Shown piece after piece: positions 9,434-18,979 of a stretch of DNA of 64,000 nucleotides. Under the pieces are notes generated by a model. That model did no database searches and had not been told where the DNA came from. It saw nothing but the letters and a program-made list of their open reading frames with translations. Within the stretch, counting starts at the first letter, position 1. Each line of letters starts with the position of its first letter. Location of the stretch: contig NZ_JAFIBW010000001.1 of NCBI RefSeq assembly GCF_017833295.1, positions 1,116,001 through 1,180,000 on the forward strand. The letters are read 5' to 3'. Origin of the DNA: Methylobacterium sp. PvR107. Lineage in GTDB: Bacteria; Pseudomonadota; Alphaproteobacteria; Rhizobiales; Beijerinckiaceae. Made by a program: the position numbers and the translations under genes.

Positions 9434-10594
9434 ATGAGGCAGATCGAACGCTACATCTTTCGCATCGCCCTGGGCGCCACCCTCGCCTGCCTGGTCGGGC
9501 TGACCGGGACGATCTGGCTCACGCAGGCGCTGCGCGAGCTCGACCTCGTGACCGCCAAGGGGCAGACCCTGCTGGTGTTCCTGTTCGTCACGGGCCTGTC
9601 GCTGCCGACGCTGCTCGTGGTGATCGCCCCGGTGGCCCTGTTCATCGGCACGATCTACGCGCTGAACAAGCTCAACGGCGATTCCGAGCTGATCGTCATG
9701 TCGGCGGCCGGGATGCCGCCGCGCTCGCTCCTGCGGCCGTTCCTGACACTGGCGCTGATCGTCAGCTTCCTGGTCGGCTTCCTGGTGGTTGTGGTCATGC
9801 CGGCGAGCTTCCAAGAGCTGCGCGACGTGATCACCCGGGTCCGCGGCGACTTCATCGCCAATGTCGTCAAGGAGGGGCAGTTCACTCAGCTCGACAACGG
9901 CATCACCTTCCATTTTCGCGAGCGCGGGCCGGGCGGCACCCTCAAGGGGCTGTTCATCCAGGACCGGCGCGAGGCCGGAAAGACCAAGGTCTATCTCGCC
10001 GACCGGGGCAACGCGGTCGATATCGATGGACAGAGCTACCTGATCCTGGAGAACGGCAGCGTCCACCAGCAGCAGAAGGACTCGCGCGATTCCTCGATCC
10101 TGACCTTCGAGCGCTACACGATCGACCTCGCCGCGTTCGCGCCGCCCGATTCCGACACGATCTACAAGCCGCGCGAGCGCTCGACGGCGCAGCTCCTGTT
10201 CCCGGATACGACCGAGGGCTACTATAAGCTCCAGAAAGGCCGCTTCCGGGCCGAGCTGCACGACCGGCTCTCCGCATGCCTCTACCCGCTGGCGCTCGTC
10301 TTCATCGCCTTCGCGGCTCTGGGCGATCCCCGCACGACCCGCCAGGGACGCGGCTTGGCGGTCGCCGGGGCGATCCTCGCGGTGGTCGGCCTGCGCATCG
10401 CGGGTTTCGCGGCAGCGAGCGCCGCCGCGCGCAGCCAGGGTGCGGTGGCGGCCGTCTACGGCGCGCCGCTGCTCGCCATCGCGCTCTCCTGCCTCCTGAT
10501 CTTCTTCGGCCCGCGGGTGCGCGCGTTCAACGCCGCCCTGGTCCGAGGAACCTGGGGCTTGGTGCGCGGGCAGCGCCTCGCGCCGGCGGCCTGA
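9434..10594 (+). CDS. lptF: LPS export ABC transporter permease LptF
   Basis: Inner-membrane permease (386 residues) of the LptB2FG complex, which extracts lipopolysaccharide and passes it to the LptC-LptA bridge. The family opening RQIERYIFRIALGATLACLV begins the protein. Transmembrane segments are evident at about 10-32, 50-75 and 100-125, then a long periplasmic beta-jellyroll region (about 130-280), then three C-terminal segments with LYPLALVFIAFAALG. It is followed after only four bases by lptG, which fixes the assignment. Confidence 0.93.
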   Translation: MRQIERYIFRIALGATLACLVGLTGTIWLTQALRELDLVTAKGQTLLVFLFVTGLSLPTLLVVIAPVALFIGTIYALNKLNGDSELIVMSAAGMPPRSLLRPFLTLALIVSFLVGFLVVVVMPASFQELRDVITRVRGDFIANVVKEGQFTQLDNGITFHFRERGPGGTLKGLFIQDRREAGKTKVYLADRGNAVDIDGQSYLILENGSVHQQQKDSRDSSILTFERYTIDLAAFAPPDSDTIYKPRERSTAQLLFPDTTEGYYKLQKGRFRAELHDRLSACLYPLALVFIAFAALGDPRTTRQGRGLAVAGAILAVVGLRIAGFAAASAAARSQGAVAAVYGAPLLAIALSCLLIFFGPRVRAFNAALVRGTWGLVRGQRLAPAA

Positions 10595-10598
10595 TCCG

Positions 10599-11690
10599 AT
10601 GATGCTGATCGGTCCGACCCTCGGGCGGTACTTCGCCGCCCGCTTCGCCCGCACGGTGCTCGGCGTCTTCGTCACCGTCTTCGCGCTGGTCTACACGCTG
10701 GATTTCGTCGAGCTCCTGCGCCGCGCCGGCGAGACCCAGGGCGCTTCCACGGGGCTCATGGCCCAGCTCTCCCTCTACCGCACCCCCGCGGTGGCGGAAG
10801 GCGTGCTGCCCTTCGCGGTCCTGTTCGGGTCGATGGCGGCCCTGCTGCAACTCTCGCGCAAGCTGGAACTGGTGGTCGCCCGGGCCGCCGGGATCTCGGC
10901 GTGGCAGTTCCTGCAGCCCGGCGTCTTCGTAGCGTTGGCGCTCGGCGCAGTGGCGGTCGGGGTCTACAACCCGGTCTCGGCGATGCTGAAGCAGCGCTCG
11001 ACCGAGATCGAGGCGAAGATTTTCGCCAAAGCCACCAAGGCCGGCTCGGGCAAGGATCTCTGGATCCGCCAGCGGGGTCCCGACGGCGAGGCGATCCTGC
11101 GCGCCGAAACCGCGATCGAAGGTACCACGACGCTCGCGGGCGTCTCGGTCTTCACCTTCGACGAGGCCGGAAAGTTCGCCGAGCAGCTCGTCGCGGCGCG
11201 CGCGACGCTCCGCGACGGCTACTGGGAGCTCTCCGATGTGCGCGTTCTCACACCGGACGCACCCCCTGAGTCGTTCGACACCTACCTGATCGCCTCGAAC
11301 CTGGACCCCGGGCAGGTGCGCCAGCGCTTCACGCCTCCGGAATCTGTGCCTTTCTGGCAACTTCCCACAACCATCGCGCGCACCGAGCGGGCCGGTTTGG
11401 ACGCCACGCGATACCGCCTTCAGTACGATGTGCTGTGGGCAAGGCCGGTGCTGTTCGTCGCCATGGTTATCGTCGCGGCAACCGTTTCCTTACGGTTCTT
11501 CCGCTTTGGTGGTGTCGGCAAACTCGTCCTCGGTGGCGTCGCGGCCGGCTTCGCTCTCTACGTGATCCGACAGGTCATGGAGGGGCTGGGCGCGTCCGGA
11601 CTCGTCGCTGCACCGGTGGCGGCCTGGTTCCCCGCCGTGGTAGGCAGTCTTCTCGGTACGCTCACGCTTCTGTACCAGGAAGACGGCTGA
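10599..11690 (+). CDS. lptG: LPS export ABC transporter permease LptG
   Basis: Second permease (363 residues) of the LptB2FG LPS extractor. It has the same topology as LptF: an N-terminal membrane hairpin, a periplasmic domain at about 120-260, and three C-terminal transmembrane segments beginning near RPVLFVAMVIVAATVSLRFF. It starts four bases after lptF (ATGATG; the first ATG is used) and is followed 65 bases later by lptD, so LPS export and outer-membrane insertion are encoded together. Confidence 0.93.
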   Translation: MMLIGPTLGRYFAARFARTVLGVFVTVFALVYTLDFVELLRRAGETQGASTGLMAQLSLYRTPAVAEGVLPFAVLFGSMAALLQLSRKLELVVARAAGISAWQFLQPGVFVALALGAVAVGVYNPVSAMLKQRSTEIEAKIFAKATKAGSGKDLWIRQRGPDGEAILRAETAIEGTTTLAGVSVFTFDEAGKFAEQLVAARATLRDGYWELSDVRVLTPDAPPESFDTYLIASNLDPGQVRQRFTPPESVPFWQLPTTIARTERAGLDATRYRLQYDVLWARPVLFVAMVIVAATVSLRFFRFGGVGKLVLGGVAAGFALYVIRQVMEGLGASGLVAAPVAAWFPAVVGSLLGTLTLLYQEDG

Positions 11691-11755
11691 CATCCGCGAT
11701 CCTTCGCGGGCAGGGAGACGGGTGTTGAGGTTCGTGGCGGTGGACGTCACAGGGG

Positions 11756-14347
11756 TTGGGACACGCGTTGCGTAAGGTCGCCGACATCCTGCGGAAGGCC
11801 GGGCTCCTGGCCGCGCTGGCGCTCGCCGTGCCCCTGGCCGGCGGAGTGTCCGCGCACGCCCAGGGTCTGCCCGCCGTGAAGGCCGGCAAGCCCGGCGACA
11901 AGCTCCTCGTCGAGGCCGACGAGCTGATCTACGACAACGATCGCAGCACGGTGACGGCCCGCGGCAATGCCGAGCTGCATTACGGCCCCCGTACGCTCCA
12001 GGCCGACCGCGTCCGCTACGACCGCAACACCGGCCGCGTCTTCGCCGAGGGCAATGTCCGGCTGACCGAGGCCGATGGCGGGGTCGTGACCGGCGAGCGC
12101 ATGGAGCTCACCGACGATTTCAAGACCGGCTTCGTCGACGCGTTCCGCGGCCAGCAGACCGTTCAGCGCAAGTTCGAGACCGTGCGGACCCGCTTTTCCG
12201 CACCGCGGGCCGAGCGGCTGAACGGCGAGCAGACGAGTTTCGAGTCCGGCAGCTACACCGCCTGCGAGCCCTGCAAAGACAACCCCGAGACGCCGCCGCT
12301 CTGGCAGATCAAGGCGAGGAAGATCGTCCACGACAACGAGACCCATACGGTCTACTTCGACGAGTCCACGCTGGAACTCGCCGGGATTCCGGTTGCCTAC
12401 CTGCCGTATTTCGAGGCGCCGGACCCGACCGTGAAGCGCAAGACCGGCTTCCTGACGCCGCGCTTCATCACGACGACCGCGCTCGGCAACGGCGTGTCGC
12501 TGCCGTACTTCATCGATCTCGCGCCGAACTACGACCTGACGCTGACGCCGACCTTGCTCAGCCGTCAGGGGCTGCTCGGCCAGGGCGAGTTCCGCCAGCG
12601 GATCGACAACGGCTTCTACAACATCCGCCTGTCGGGCATCTCGCAGACGACGCCCTCCGCCTTCCTGCCGAGCCCGCTGGGTGCCGGCGAGCGCGACTTC
12701 CGCGGCTCGGTGGAATCGCAGGGCCGGTTCTACATCAACCCGCGCTGGCGCACCGGCTGGGACCTCGTCGGCGTCACCGACAAGTGGTTCCTCGACAATT
12801 ACCGGATCCGCAACCAGAACATCACCACGGATTATTTCCGTGAGGCGACCTCGACCGCCTACCTGATCGGTCAGGGCGACCGCTCGTGGTTCGAGGCGCG
12901 CGGCTATTACTTCAAGGGCCTGTCGAGCTTCGACTGGCAGAAGCAACAGCCGATCGTCGCGCCGGTCATCGATTACGACAAGCGTATCAACGGTCCGTCC
13001 GAGATCGGTGGCGAGGTCCGCTTCCAGGCCAACATCACCAGCCTGACCCGCGAGAGCACGCAGTACCAGGGCCTGCCCCGCACCTCGAGCTACCTGTTCT
13101 CGCCGAGCGTGAACGGCGTCAGCTTCCCGCTCTACCAGACCTGCACGATCTTCCAGCGCGGCACCTGCCTGATCCAGGGGCTGGCCGGCACCAACACCCG
13201 CGCCTCCGCCGAGCTGTCCTGGCGCCGCAGCTTCATCGACGATTTCGGCCAGAAGTTCACGCCGTTCGCGTATCTGCGCACCGACGCGTTCTTCACCAAC
13301 CCGAGCTTCTCCGGCTACCAGAACGACCTCGCCCCGCAGGTGGCCAAGATCGATGACGGCTTCGCCGGCCGGGTCATGCCGGCGGTCGGCCTCGACTACC
13401 GCTACCCGTTCGTCGCCAATTTCGGCGCCCTCGGCGTCCACACGCTGGAGCCGATCGGCCAGATCATCGCCCGCCCGTCGGAAACCCGGATCGGCCGCCT
13501 GCCCAACGAGGACGCGCAGAGCCTCGTCTTCGACGACACGTCGCTGTTCGAATGGGACAAGTTCTCGGGCTACGACCGGGTCGAGGGCGGCGTGCGCACC
13601 AACCTCGGCGGCCAGTACTCCGTCGTGACGCCGTCCGGCTGGTACGCGAACGTGCTGTTCGGCGAGTCGATTCAGCTCGCGGGCGTCAACTCGTTCCGGC
13701 GCGGCGACATCGCCAATGTCGGCCTCGATTCCGGCCTGGAGACGCAGCGGTCCGACTTCGTCGGCCGGTTCCAGGTCTCGCCGAACCAGAACATCACGTT
13801 CATCACCCGGGCGCGGTTCAACCAGGCCGACTTCCACGTCGCGCGGTTCGAGACCGGCGCCACGGCGCGGTTCGCGCCGTTCCTGCCCCTGACCGTGTCG
13901 GCCTTCTACTCGTACTACGAGGCGCAGCCGCTGCTCGGCTACAGCCACTACCGCGAGGGCATCACCGCCACCGCGACCTACAACATCACGCCGAACTGGT
14001 TCCTCTCGGGCTCGCTGCTCGTCGACCTGACGCACTATCTCGACGTGCGCAACACCTACACGGACGCTCTGTCGTCCTACCTGGCGAACCCGATCGGCAC
14101 CGTGCCGATCTATCAGAACCCTGGTCGGTTCTATCTGTCGGGCGCGAGCTTCGGCGGCGGCTATCAGGACGAGTGCACCACCGTCTCGCTGAACTACATC
14201 AACTCGCCGATCGCGACCGCCACAGGCGTGCGTGAGCGCAACCAGACCGTGCTGCTGCGCGTCGAGCTGAAGACGCTGGGCGAGGCGGATCTGCGCCAGA
14301 ACGTCGGCACCGCCACCACGGCGGACGGCATCGCCTCGGTGCGGTAA
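11756..14347 (+). CDS. lptD: LPS-assembly protein LptD
   Basis: Outer-membrane beta-barrel of 863 residues that, with lipoprotein LptE, inserts LPS into the outer leaflet. A signal peptide is visible (hydrophobic LLAALALAVPLAG ending at an AHA-Q type site near residue 37). An OstA-like beta-jellyroll follows at about 45-180, with repeats such as ARGNAELHYGPRTLQADRVRYD. The remainder is the barrel, rich in alternating aromatic residues. A Cys pair (ACEPC) lies at about residue 175. No ATG fits: the TTG at 11756 or the TTG at 11768 must serve, since the frame lacks better options before the signal peptide. pdxA follows after 293 bases with no surA between. Confidence 0.9.
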   Translation: MGHALRKVADILRKAGLLAALALAVPLAGGVSAHAQGLPAVKAGKPGDKLLVEADELIYDNDRSTVTARGNAELHYGPRTLQADRVRYDRNTGRVFAEGNVRLTEADGGVVTGERMELTDDFKTGFVDAFRGQQTVQRKFETVRTRFSAPRAERLNGEQTSFESGSYTACEPCKDNPETPPLWQIKARKIVHDNETHTVYFDESTLELAGIPVAYLPYFEAPDPTVKRKTGFLTPRFITTTALGNGVSLPYFIDLAPNYDLTLTPTLLSRQGLLGQGEFRQRIDNGFYNIRLSGISQTTPSAFLPSPLGAGERDFRGSVESQGRFYINPRWRTGWDLVGVTDKWFLDNYRIRNQNITTDYFREATSTAYLIGQGDRSWFEARGYYFKGLSSFDWQKQQPIVAPVIDYDKRINGPSEIGGEVRFQANITSLTRESTQYQGLPRTSSYLFSPSVNGVSFPLYQTCTIFQRGTCLIQGLAGTNTRASAELSWRRSFIDDFGQKFTPFAYLRTDAFFTNPSFSGYQNDLAPQVAKIDDGFAGRVMPAVGLDYRYPFVANFGALGVHTLEPIGQIIARPSETRIGRLPNEDAQSLVFDDTSLFEWDKFSGYDRVEGGVRTNLGGQYSVVTPSGWYANVLFGESIQLAGVNSFRRGDIANVGLDSGLETQRSDFVGRFQVSPNQNITFITRARFNQADFHVARFETGATARFAPFLPLTVSAFYSYYEAQPLLGYSHYREGITATATYNITPNWFLSGSLLVDLTHYLDVRNTYTDALSSYLANPIGTVPIYQNPGRFYLSGASFGGGYQDECTTVSLNYINSPIATATGVRERNQTVLLRVELKTLGEADLRQNVGTATTADGIASVR

Positions 14348-14640
14348 GGCCCCGCCGGCCGATGGGACGACCGGTCTCCTGAATCGGCCTCGGCGGCCTG
14401 ATCGAAGCACACCGTCGCTCCGGGGCACCGCAGGCGAGGCCGGCACCCAGACGCGCCATCGCTGCCTTTGCCTGGCTCGTTTGCGGCTCTGGATTCCGGG
14501 CTCCGCAGCGCGGCCCCGGAATGACGGGCTGGATCCAGGGCTTCGCACCAACCGCGCCCGCGCCGCGTGCCCCGCCCTCCGCATCACGAACGGCCCACGC
14601 CGAGGATGCACCCGCGCCGCGCGGGCGCTATAGACCGTCC
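14348..14640. other. Intergenic region between lptD and pdxA
   Basis: 293 bases with no gene. In many alphaproteobacteria a surA-type peptidyl-prolyl isomerase gene lies at this position. Here there is only family A repeat copy 2 (14488-14525) and GC-rich sequence without recognisable surA remnants. Confidence 0.55.
14488..14525. repeat. Dispersed repeat, family A copy 2
   Basis: Reads TCTGGATTCCGGGCTCCGCA followed by GCGCGGCCCCGGAATGAC. This is one arm of the longer family A element, matching the right arm at 27407-27443 in its order of blocks. Confidence 0.65.
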
Positions 14641-15759
14641 ATGCCGCCCCTTGCCCTCACCCTCGGAGACCCGGCCGGGATTGGTCCGGAGCTGGCGCTC
14701 AGCGCCTGGCTCGGGCGCGGCGGTGCCGCGCCGCTGCCGCCGTTCTTCCTCGTGGGCGATCCGGCCTTCATCGAGCGCCTCGCCAACCACCTGAACCGGC
14801 CGGTCCCCGTGGCCGAGGTCGATCCCGAGACGGCGGCCGAGGTGTTTCCCCGCGCCCTGCCGGTGGTGCCGCTGCCGAGCGGCGCGCGCGTGTCCGCCGT
14901 GCCCGGCGTTCCCGATCCCGTCAATGCCGGCGCCACCATCGAGTCGATCACGGCCGCGGTCGGCTTCGTGAGGGCGGGGCGCGCCAGCGCCGTGGTGACC
15001 AATCCGATCGCCAAGTTCGTGCTGACCCGGACCGGCTTCGCCTATCCGGGCCACACCGAATTTCTGGCTGCCCTGTCGGTGCCTGCCGGCCGCACGCCGC
15101 CTCGGCCGGTGATGATGATCTGGAGCGCGGAGCTCTCGGTGGTGCCGGTGACGATCCACGTCCCGCTCAGGGACGTGCCGGGCCTCCTCACCCAGGAACT
15201 CGTCGAGGAGACCGCGGCCATCGTGGCCCGGGACCTGCGGGACCGGTTCGGCCTGCCCGAGCCGCGCCTCGTCCTCGCGGGCCTGAACCCGCATGCCGGC
15301 GAGGCCGGTACGATCGGCCATGAGGACCGCGACGTGCTCGCCCCGGCGGTGGCGAGGCTGAGGGCGCAGGGGATCGACATCCGCGGGCCCCTGCCCGCGG
15401 ACACCCTGTTCCATGCCCGAGCCCGCGAATCCTACGACGTCGCCCTGGCGCCGACCCACGATCAGGCCCTGATCCCGATCAAGACCATCGCGTTCGACGA
15501 CGGCGTCAACGTCACCCTCGGGCTGCCGTTCGTGCGGACCTCGCCCGATCACGGCACCGCCTTCGACATCGCCGGCAAGGGCGTCGCGCGGCCCGACAGC
15601 CTGATCGCGGCTCTGCGTCTTGCCGACAGGCTGGCGGCGACCGAGGCCGGCCGCACCGGGGCGGTGCCGGACGGGTGCGAGGTCATTCCGTTCAGCATCT
15701 ATGCCGGCCGGCCGCGGTCGGCCGGCGCCCGACACTTCGACCCCGAGGATGAGCTGTGA
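14641..15759 (+). CDS. pdxA: 4-hydroxythreonine-4-phosphate dehydrogenase
   Basis: Enzyme of the DXP-dependent pyridoxal-phosphate pathway that oxidises 4-phosphohydroxy-threonine with NAD. The protein has 372 residues. Family landmarks are LTLGDPAGIGPEL near the N-terminus, VTNPIAK, the metal-binding PGHTEFLA, GLNPHAGEAGTIGHED, GPLPADTLFH and FVRTSPDHGTAFDIAGKG. The ATG at 14641 starts exactly at the family N-terminus; longer in-frame extensions to 14521 run through the repeat and are not believable. It is followed nine bases later by rsmA, the common pdxA-rsmA pair. Confidence 0.95.
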   Translation: MPPLALTLGDPAGIGPELALSAWLGRGGAAPLPPFFLVGDPAFIERLANHLNRPVPVAEVDPETAAEVFPRALPVVPLPSGARVSAVPGVPDPVNAGATIESITAAVGFVRAGRASAVVTNPIAKFVLTRTGFAYPGHTEFLAALSVPAGRTPPRPVMMIWSAELSVVPVTIHVPLRDVPGLLTQELVEETAAIVARDLRDRFGLPEPRLVLAGLNPHAGEAGTIGHEDRDVLAPAVARLRAQGIDIRGPLPADTLFHARARESYDVALAPTHDQALIPIKTIAFDDGVNVTLGLPFVRTSPDHGTAFDIAGKGVARPDSLIAALRLADRLAATEAGRTGAVPDGCEVIPFSIYAGRPRSAGARHFDPEDEL

Positions 15760-15768
15760 GCGCGTGCC

Positions 15769-16647
15769 GTGACCGCCAGTGACGGCCTGCCGCCGCTCCG
15801 CGACGTCGTCGCCCGGCACGGTCTGGAGCCCAAGAAGGCGCTCGGCCAGAACTTCCTCTACGATCTGAACCTCACCGGCCGGATCGCCCGGGCCGCCGGG
15901 CCGCTGGAGGGCGTCACGGTGGTGGAGGTCGGTCCGGGGCCGGGCGGCCTGACCCGGGCGCTGCTGGCCGAGGGTGCCGCGCGCGTGGTGGCGATCGAGC
16001 GCGACCCGCGTGCCCTGCCGGCGCTCGCGGAGATCGCCGCCCATTATCCGGGCCGGCTCGATGTGATCGATGCCGACGCGCTGGCCTTCGATCCGCGGCC
16101 GGTCGTGGGCTCGGGGCCGGTCCGGATCGTCGCCAACCTGCCGTACAATGTCGGCACCGCCCTGCTCACGGGCTGGCTCGACGGCGAGGTCTGGCCGCCC
16201 TGGTGGGATCAGGCCGTGCTGATGTTTCAGCGCGAGGTCGCCGAGCGCATCGTCGCCGGGCCCGAGACCCGGGCGGATTACGGCCGGCTCGGCGTCCTCT
16301 GCGGCTGGCGCACCGAGGCCGAGATCCTGTTCGACGTCAGCCCCTCGGCGTTCGTGCCGCCCCCGAAGGTGACGTCGAGCGTGGTGCGGCTGGTGCCGCG
16401 TGCGCAGCCCCTGCCCTGCCGGGCCAAGGCCCTGGAAGCCGTGACCCGGGCGGCGTTCGGTCAGCGCCGCAAGATGCTGCGCCAGAGCCTCAAGGCGCTG
16501 ACCCCCGATGCCGGCGCCCTGCTGGCCGCGGCGCGGCTGTCCGAGACGGCGCGGGCCGAGGAGATTCCTGTGGCCGGCTTCGTCGATCTCGCCAATCTGT
16601 GGGATGGACACAGAAACGCCGGCACCGCGGTGACGGCGCCGGCGTGA
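15769..16647 (+). CDS. rsmA: 16S rRNA (adenine1518/1519-N6)-dimethyltransferase
   Basis: KsgA/Dim1-type methyltransferase of 292 residues that dimethylates two adjacent adenosines at the 3' end of 16S rRNA during small-subunit maturation. The N-terminal [11 protein letters not shown], the SAM-binding [14 protein letters not shown] and the catalytic NLPYNVGT are all present, as is the C-terminal [14 protein letters not shown]. The start is GTG at 15769, nine bases past pdxA. Its last bases form a GC-rich inverted repeat (ACGCCGGC...GCCGGCGT) without a T-tract. Confidence 0.96.
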   Translation: MTASDGLPPLRDVVARHGLEPKKALGQNFLYDLNLTGRIARAAGPLEGVTVVEVGPGPGGLTRALLAEGAARVVAIERDPRALPALAEIAAHYPGRLDVIDADALAFDPRPVVGSGPVRIVANLPYNVGTALLTGWLDGEVWPPWWDQAVLMFQREVAERIVAGPETRADYGRLGVLCGWRTEAEILFDVSPSAFVPPPKVTSSVVRLVPRAQPLPCRAKALEAVTRAAFGQRRKMLRQSLKALTPDAGALLAAARLSETARAEEIPVAGFVDLANLWDGHRNAGTAVTAPA

Positions 16648-16693
16648 AGGGAACGGTCGGGGCTCAGGCCCGGAGGCCGGAGCGCTGTCGCGA

Positions 16694-17665
16694 TCAGCGG
16701 GTCTGCTGGATCGCCGAGAGCACCCAGCCGCGGCCGGGCTGGCGCAGGAAGGTCCAGATCTCCGTCGCCTCGGAGGAGTCGGTCTGGACGACGCGGCCGC
16801 CGTTCCGCTCGATCATCACGTCCTTGAGCGCGTAGCGCATCGCCACCGTGGCGTAGTCGTTGCGATCCTCGCCCCAGGCCTCCGCCAGGTCGCCCTGGAG
16901 CAGCTTCACGTCCGAGATCTTGTTCACCACGCCGCGGGCCGCGTTGTTGCGCAACTCCTCATCGAAGTAGCTCACCATTTCGGGCGTGGAGAGGTTGCCG
17001 AGGGTCACGCGATCCTCGCGGGAATAGGCATCCTGAATGTCGCCGAGCAGCCGCTCGAACGCCTGGTAATCGGCCGGGCCGATCTGCACGGGACGGGTCT
17101 GCGGCGGGCGCTGGCCGCCTCCGAACATGCCGGCCGTGGGGCCGCCCTGAGCACCGCCCATGGGGCCGCGGGATCCCTGCTGATCGTCGAGGGACGAGCG
17201 TGCGTAGGGCGCACCGGCGCCGGCAGGCTCGTTCCGGCGCCGGAAGAAGCGGAGGGCCATCATCACGACGAGCACCACGAGACCGACCTGGAACAGCAGG
17301 CCGATCATCGAGGCCAAGCCGCCGAGGCCCCCGAAGAAGCCGCCGCCGAGCAGGGCACCGATCAGGCCGACGCCGAGCAGGCCCGCGAAGAAGCCGCCGC
17401 CGAACCGGCGGCCGGTCGCGGCCGGAGCCTGCATGCCGGGGCTGCCCATGCCCGGGGATGGCGCGGTCTGCGAGCGCTGCATCGTCATGCCGCCGCCGGG
17501 CGCGGTCGGCGTCGCCGACGGCGCCGTATAGGTGCGCGAGCCGCGGGATCCGAAGGAGCTGCCGCCGCCCGGACGGGCTTCAGCGACGGGCGCCGCGACG
17601 GTCAGCGCCGTGGCCAGCGCCAGGAGGGCGGCCACGCGCCGGCGGCGCGAAATCTGGGTCAGCAT
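16694..17665 (-). CDS. Tim44-like domain protein, membrane-anchored
   Basis: A 323-residue protein with an N-terminal signal or anchor (VAALLALATALTVAAPVAEA), a Gly/Ser/Pro-rich linker, a glycine-rich hydrophobic region (about 90-140, with GGGFFAGLLGVGLIGALLGG and then a clear transmembrane segment), a basic FFRRR stop, and a C-terminal Tim44-like domain (about 190-323) ending WIFLR-type strands. The bacterial members are related in that domain to the mitochondrial import-motor component, but their role is unsettled. The ATG at 17665 is preferred to an in-frame GTG at 17671. It converges with rsmA. Confidence 0.8.
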   Translation of the reverse strand: MLTQISRRRRVAALLALATALTVAAPVAEARPGGGSSFGSRGSRTYTAPSATPTAPGGGMTMQRSQTAPSPGMGSPGMQAPAATGRRFGGGFFAGLLGVGLIGALLGGGFFGGLGGLASMIGLLFQVGLVVLVVMMALRFFRRRNEPAGAGAPYARSSLDDQQGSRGPMGGAQGGPTAGMFGGGQRPPQTRPVQIGPADYQAFERLLGDIQDAYSREDRVTLGNLSTPEMVSYFDEELRNNAARGVVNKISDVKLLQGDLAEAWGEDRNDYATVAMRYALKDVMIERNGGRVVQTDSSEATEIWTFLRQPGRGWVLSAIQQTR

Positions 17666-17774
17666 GTACACGCCTCTAGGGACGAGAATCGATCGGCGCA
17701 GAGCGCCAGTGACGATATGGTAACGGCTCAGGACGGGTTTTAGTCCTGCGCGCTGATTCCGGCGCGCAGCGTGC

Positions 17775-18872
17775 TTAATGCAGCGTGCGCTCGGGTGCCG
17801 CCGGAAACGACAGCCGGACTTGCGTGCCCTCAGCGGGCCGGCTGTCCAGGGTGATGGTCCCGTTCTGGCGCTTCATCAGGCCGTGCACGATTGCGAGGCC
17901 CGCCCCGCGCCCGGCCTCGCGGCTGGTCTGGAACGGCGCCAGGGCCCGCGCGAGCATTTCCGGCGACATCCCCTGGCCCGTATCGGAAACCGCGATCCCG
18001 ACGATACCCTCGTCCGGCTGCTGCATCGCCCGGTCGCCGGGGTCGACCCGGTAGGTCGAGAGCGTGAGGGTGCCGCCGGACGGCATGGCCTCGCAGGCAT
18101 TGGCGACCAGATGCCGCAGGGCGAATTCGATCTGCGTCGGGTTGCTGATTGCCCGCGGCAGGCCCGGCGTGGCCGACACGACGAGATGGATCCCGGGCGG
18201 CAGTTCGGGCGCGAGGCGCCCTGCGAGATCCGCCACGATCGCGTCGAGATCGACCGCGCGCACATCCGGGGCGATGCGCCGTGAATAGGCCAGCAGCTGG
18301 CGCGTGAGGATCGCGGCCCGCTCGGTCGCATCGGCGGAGCGGGAGATCGCGCGTTGGATGAACGGCTCCTCGCGGTCGCCGAGGCGGCGCTTCAAGCCGT
18401 CGATGTATCCGATCAGGATCTGCAGGAAGTTGTTGAACTCGTGCGCCACGCTGTTGGTGAGCAGGCCGAGCGCCTCGCGCTGGCGCGAAAGCGCCAGCGC
18501 CCCCTCCGCCTCGCGGCGGCCCGTGACGTTCAGGATCTGCCCGATGCGGAAGGCCGAGCCGGGCAGCGGCACCGTCGTCAGGCAGGCCCAGAAGTTCGTT
18601 CCGTCCGCGCAGGCGGCGGGAAACTCCTGGTCACCGTCCTGAAGCGGGTCGGGCCCGCTCGCCCGCGGCGCCAGGATCAGGTCGAGGCCGCGATCGATGA
18701 GGTCGGCCGCCGGAAAGCCCGTCAGGCGTTCGGCGGATGGATTGACGTGGAGGATCCGGCCCGCCGCATCGAAGAGGAGGCTCGCCGTCGGCAGGGCATC
18801 GAGCAGCGTGCGGGCTTCGTCTGTGAGCGTCGCGCCCGGACCTGCTCCATGGACCGTCCCCGGCTGCGCCAT
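17775..18872 (-). CDS. PAS-domain sensor histidine kinase
   Basis: Soluble-looking kinase of 365 residues without transmembrane segments. A PAS domain occupies about 20-120 (LLFDAAGRILHVNPSAERLTGF). A histidine phosphoacceptor box follows (SVAHEFNNFLQILIGYI, His144), then an ATPase domain with an N-box (VANACEAMPSGG), DTGQGMSPE and the G2 box GAGLAIVHGLM. The HEFNN box is typical of the HisKA subgroup often lacking a membrane sensor. No response regulator is adjacent, so the partner is unknown. A GTG at 18878 would add two residues. Confidence 0.85.
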   Translation of the reverse strand: MAQPGTVHGAGPGATLTDEARTLLDALPTASLLFDAAGRILHVNPSAERLTGFPAADLIDRGLDLILAPRASGPDPLQDGDQEFPAACADGTNFWACLTTVPLPGSAFRIGQILNVTGRREAEGALALSRQREALGLLTNSVAHEFNNFLQILIGYIDGLKRRLGDREEPFIQRAISRSADATERAAILTRQLLAYSRRIAPDVRAVDLDAIVADLAGRLAPELPPGIHLVVSATPGLPRAISNPTQIEFALRHLVANACEAMPSGGTLTLSTYRVDPGDRAMQQPDEGIVGIAVSDTGQGMSPEMLARALAPFQTSREAGRGAGLAIVHGLMKRQNGTITLDSRPAEGTQVRLSFPAAPERTLH

Positions 18873-18979
18873 GCTCACTTCGCACCGAGGTTATGCGGAA
18901 GACCCGCGACGGCCAACCGATAGCGACGAACCGTGTTCCGGCCAAGCCGCGGGGCGCGATCGGGCACGGAACCGGCCCG

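Noticed and set aside
11747..14611. 954-residue open frame on the minus strand opposite lptD
   Set aside because: It mirrors the lptD frame, is rich in Arg/Asp/Val/Leu as expected for the complement of high-GC codons, and has no recognisable motif.
16617..16645. Inverted repeat at the end of rsmA considered as a terminator
   Set aside because: The stem (ACGCCGGC...GCCGGCGT) has a 14-base loop, lies inside the coding sequence and lacks a T-tract.
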